This document shows positions 42,718 to 43,419 of a stretch of DNA of 43,419 nt, piece after piece. Source of the stretch: an uncultured Lachnospiraceae bacterium. Lineage in GTDB: Bacteria > Bacillota > Clostridia > Lachnospirales > Lachnospiraceae. Below the pieces are notes generated by a model that made no database searches, was not told the origin of the DNA, and worked only from the letters and a program-made list of their open reading frames with translations. Every line of letters begins with the position of its first letter. The first letter of the stretch is position 1. The stretch is taken from NCBI GenBank assembly GCA_945787565.1, contig CALZIE010000005.1:1-43419 (forward strand), read 5' to 3'. The position numbers were made by a program, and so were the translations under genes.

Positions 42718-42749
42718 GGGCTTAAGAATGTTATCTAGAAGCCCTTTTT
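42718..42749 (+). terminator. Orphan terminator-like hairpin
   Basis: GGGCTT pairs with AAGCCC around a 15-nt loop and TTTTT follows on the plus strand. No plus-strand gene precedes it, so it might end a small RNA from the A/T-rich region upstream, or be fortuitous. Confidence 0.35.
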
Positions 42750-43027
42750 ATGCCACTTAAGAATTATTATGAAGTACTGCCTTGAATGGAATATAAACCG
42801 ATTCCTCTTGATATTCTTCTTATTTATACCCTCTGCTAATCTCTATAACTTTCTTTCCACTATCATCTCTTCCATCCCCTTTTAATCTTGCACCAAACCT
42901 CAACAATCCCATTCTGCTCAACTCCCCATCTATCTATTTATCTATCCATCCATTCATCCGCCTCTCCAGCCAGCACTTCAGTGCCTGGCCCGTCTGTCTT
43001 CCTTCTTTTTCACCAGACCGGTGTATC

Positions 43028-43058
43028 CACGATGCGTTTCCATAGGAAACGCGTCGTG
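43028..43058. repeat. Hairpin adjoining element C
   Basis: CACGATGCGTTTCC (43028-43041) pairs with GGAAACGCGTCGTG (43045-43058) around a 3-nt loop; one position is a G-T wobble. It is 17 nt outside the left end of element C. Confidence 0.75.
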
Positions 43059-43075
43059 ATGCCGAAGGAACCCCC

Positions 43076-43419
43076 GTGTAGGAGCCGGCTGAAAGCTCGG
43101 CGGGGGTGGCGGCGCAAGGAGAGGCGTTGAGGCCGACAATCAGCAAGGACCGGGGCAGGACACGGGGAGAACGGGGTAATATATTTCCGGAATGTCCGGC
43201 TCATGACGAACAAAAAATGTATGCGTCTTTGAATAGCAGATAGCGCTTTCCTGTCTGATAGTCGAAGATGCAGACGTTTTTTGTCCGCTCATGCGTCCGA
43301 ACATTCGGAAATATATTGCCCCGTTCTCCCCGCGTCCTGCCCCGGCCCTTACTGATCGTCGGCCTCAGCGCCTCTCCTTGCGCCGTCACCCCCGCCGAGC
43401 TTTCAGCCGGCTCCTACAC
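43076..43419. repeat. Element C: dispersed structured palindrome, copy 3, with a long GC-rich arm
   Basis: A 344-nt inverted repeat that ends at the last base of the window. The outer arms (about 43076-43183 and 43312-43419) begin GTGTAGGAGCCGGCTG and pair along their whole length with seven mismatches, all transitions. The arms are strongly GC-rich compared with the rest of the window. The inner core (43184-43311, 128 nt) matches copies A and B: TTTCCGGAATG, CATGACGAACAAAAAA, a variable stem, CAGATAG/CTGTCTG, TTTTTTGTCCGCTCATGCG and GAACATTCGGAAA. The core length is the same as in copy B. Confidence 0.88.

Larger units (their letters stand above)
42455..43075. other. Non-coding tail with simple repeats and hairpins
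   Basis: No credible gene. The first part is A/T-rich with a direct repeat GTACTTAAT (about 42531-42555). A possible terminator is at 42718-42749. A degenerate tetranucleotide tract of TATC/CATC units runs at about 42926-42960, then GC content rises abruptly, with a GCACT/AGTGC hairpin near 42975 and a 14-bp hairpin (43028-43058) leading into element C. Several short reading frames here have no ribosome site and lie inside repeats. Confidence 0.6.

Noticed and set aside
42888-43389. Short reading frames in the last 500 bases on both strands
   Set aside because: They lie in tetranucleotide repeats and the arms of an inverted repeat, so open frames arise by symmetry and GC content. None has a ribosome site.
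43076-43419. Terminal inverted repeats of an insertion sequence
   Set aside because: The two arms face each other with only the element core between them and no transposase frame. The same core occurs elsewhere without the arms.

Overview
The window looks like chromosomal DNA from an AT-rich, spore-forming, Gram-positive anaerobe of the Clostridia, most likely a gut Lachnospiraceae. The evidence is a SpoIIID sporulation regulator, YhaM, MutS2 and VanW-type genes, a B12-binding radical SAM protein, plant-polysaccharide and starch enzymes, strong AGGAGG ribosome sites and a clostridial style of operon. The family placement is inference. No phage, transposase, CRISPR array or integrase was seen.

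Layout. 1-4.3 kb: spoIIID (minus) diverges from an Fe/Mn superoxide dismutase (plus), then an FKBP-type foldase lipoprotein and a GH105 unsaturated-uronyl hydrolase. 4.3-9.1 kb: a methyl-accepting chemotaxis protein, a small acidic protein of unknown function and an L-fucose-isomerase-like protein. 9.1-14.7 kb: dCMP deaminase, an M15 peptidase with a peptidoglycan-binding domain, an RNA uracil-C5 methyltransferase, a broken GGDEF fragment, and a LysR regulator with an EamA exporter. 14.8-18.4 kb: a five-gene zinc/manganese ABC uptake operon whose binding protein has a histidine-rich tandem-repeat loop, flanked by a small Cys/His membrane protein and a lipoprotein. 18.5-24.6 kb: an amidohydrolase, a CstA transporter, a 37-residue peptide gene, RlmD and the YhaM exoribonuclease. 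25-31.7 kb: a possible sporulation protein, a catalytically degenerate HtrA-like protein, a two-component system and MutS2. 32-36.6 kb: TrmL, CheX, a PurM-like synthase, a VanW protein and a divergent pair of small membrane proteins. 36.6-42.4 kb: a DnaQ-like exonuclease, endonuclease III and a radical SAM protein, then tRNA-Gly, tRNA-Leu and tRNA-Tyr, then a GH13 amylase/neopullulanase. The last 1 kb has no credible gene.

The most unusual signal is not a gene. Three intergenic sites (8960-9105, 24613-24824, 43076-43419) carry the same imperfect palindrome. Each has a core of 128-131 nt with the same conserved off-register bulges, the same apical CAGACAG/CTGTCTG stem, and inner stems that change sequence while keeping their pairing. 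The outer arms differ in sequence and in length, from about 8 to about 108 bp; the longest is very GC-rich in an AT-rich background. This looks like a dispersed structured element (RNA, mobile hairpin or bidirectional terminator) that I do not recognise.

Functional links. Two motility genes (the chemoreceptor and CheX) have sigma-D-like promoter sequences. The zinc operon, cstA, the amidohydrolase gene and the 37-residue peptide gene each have a palindrome in the promoter region, suggesting dedicated repressors. Most intergenic gaps end in clear hairpin terminators, listed individually.
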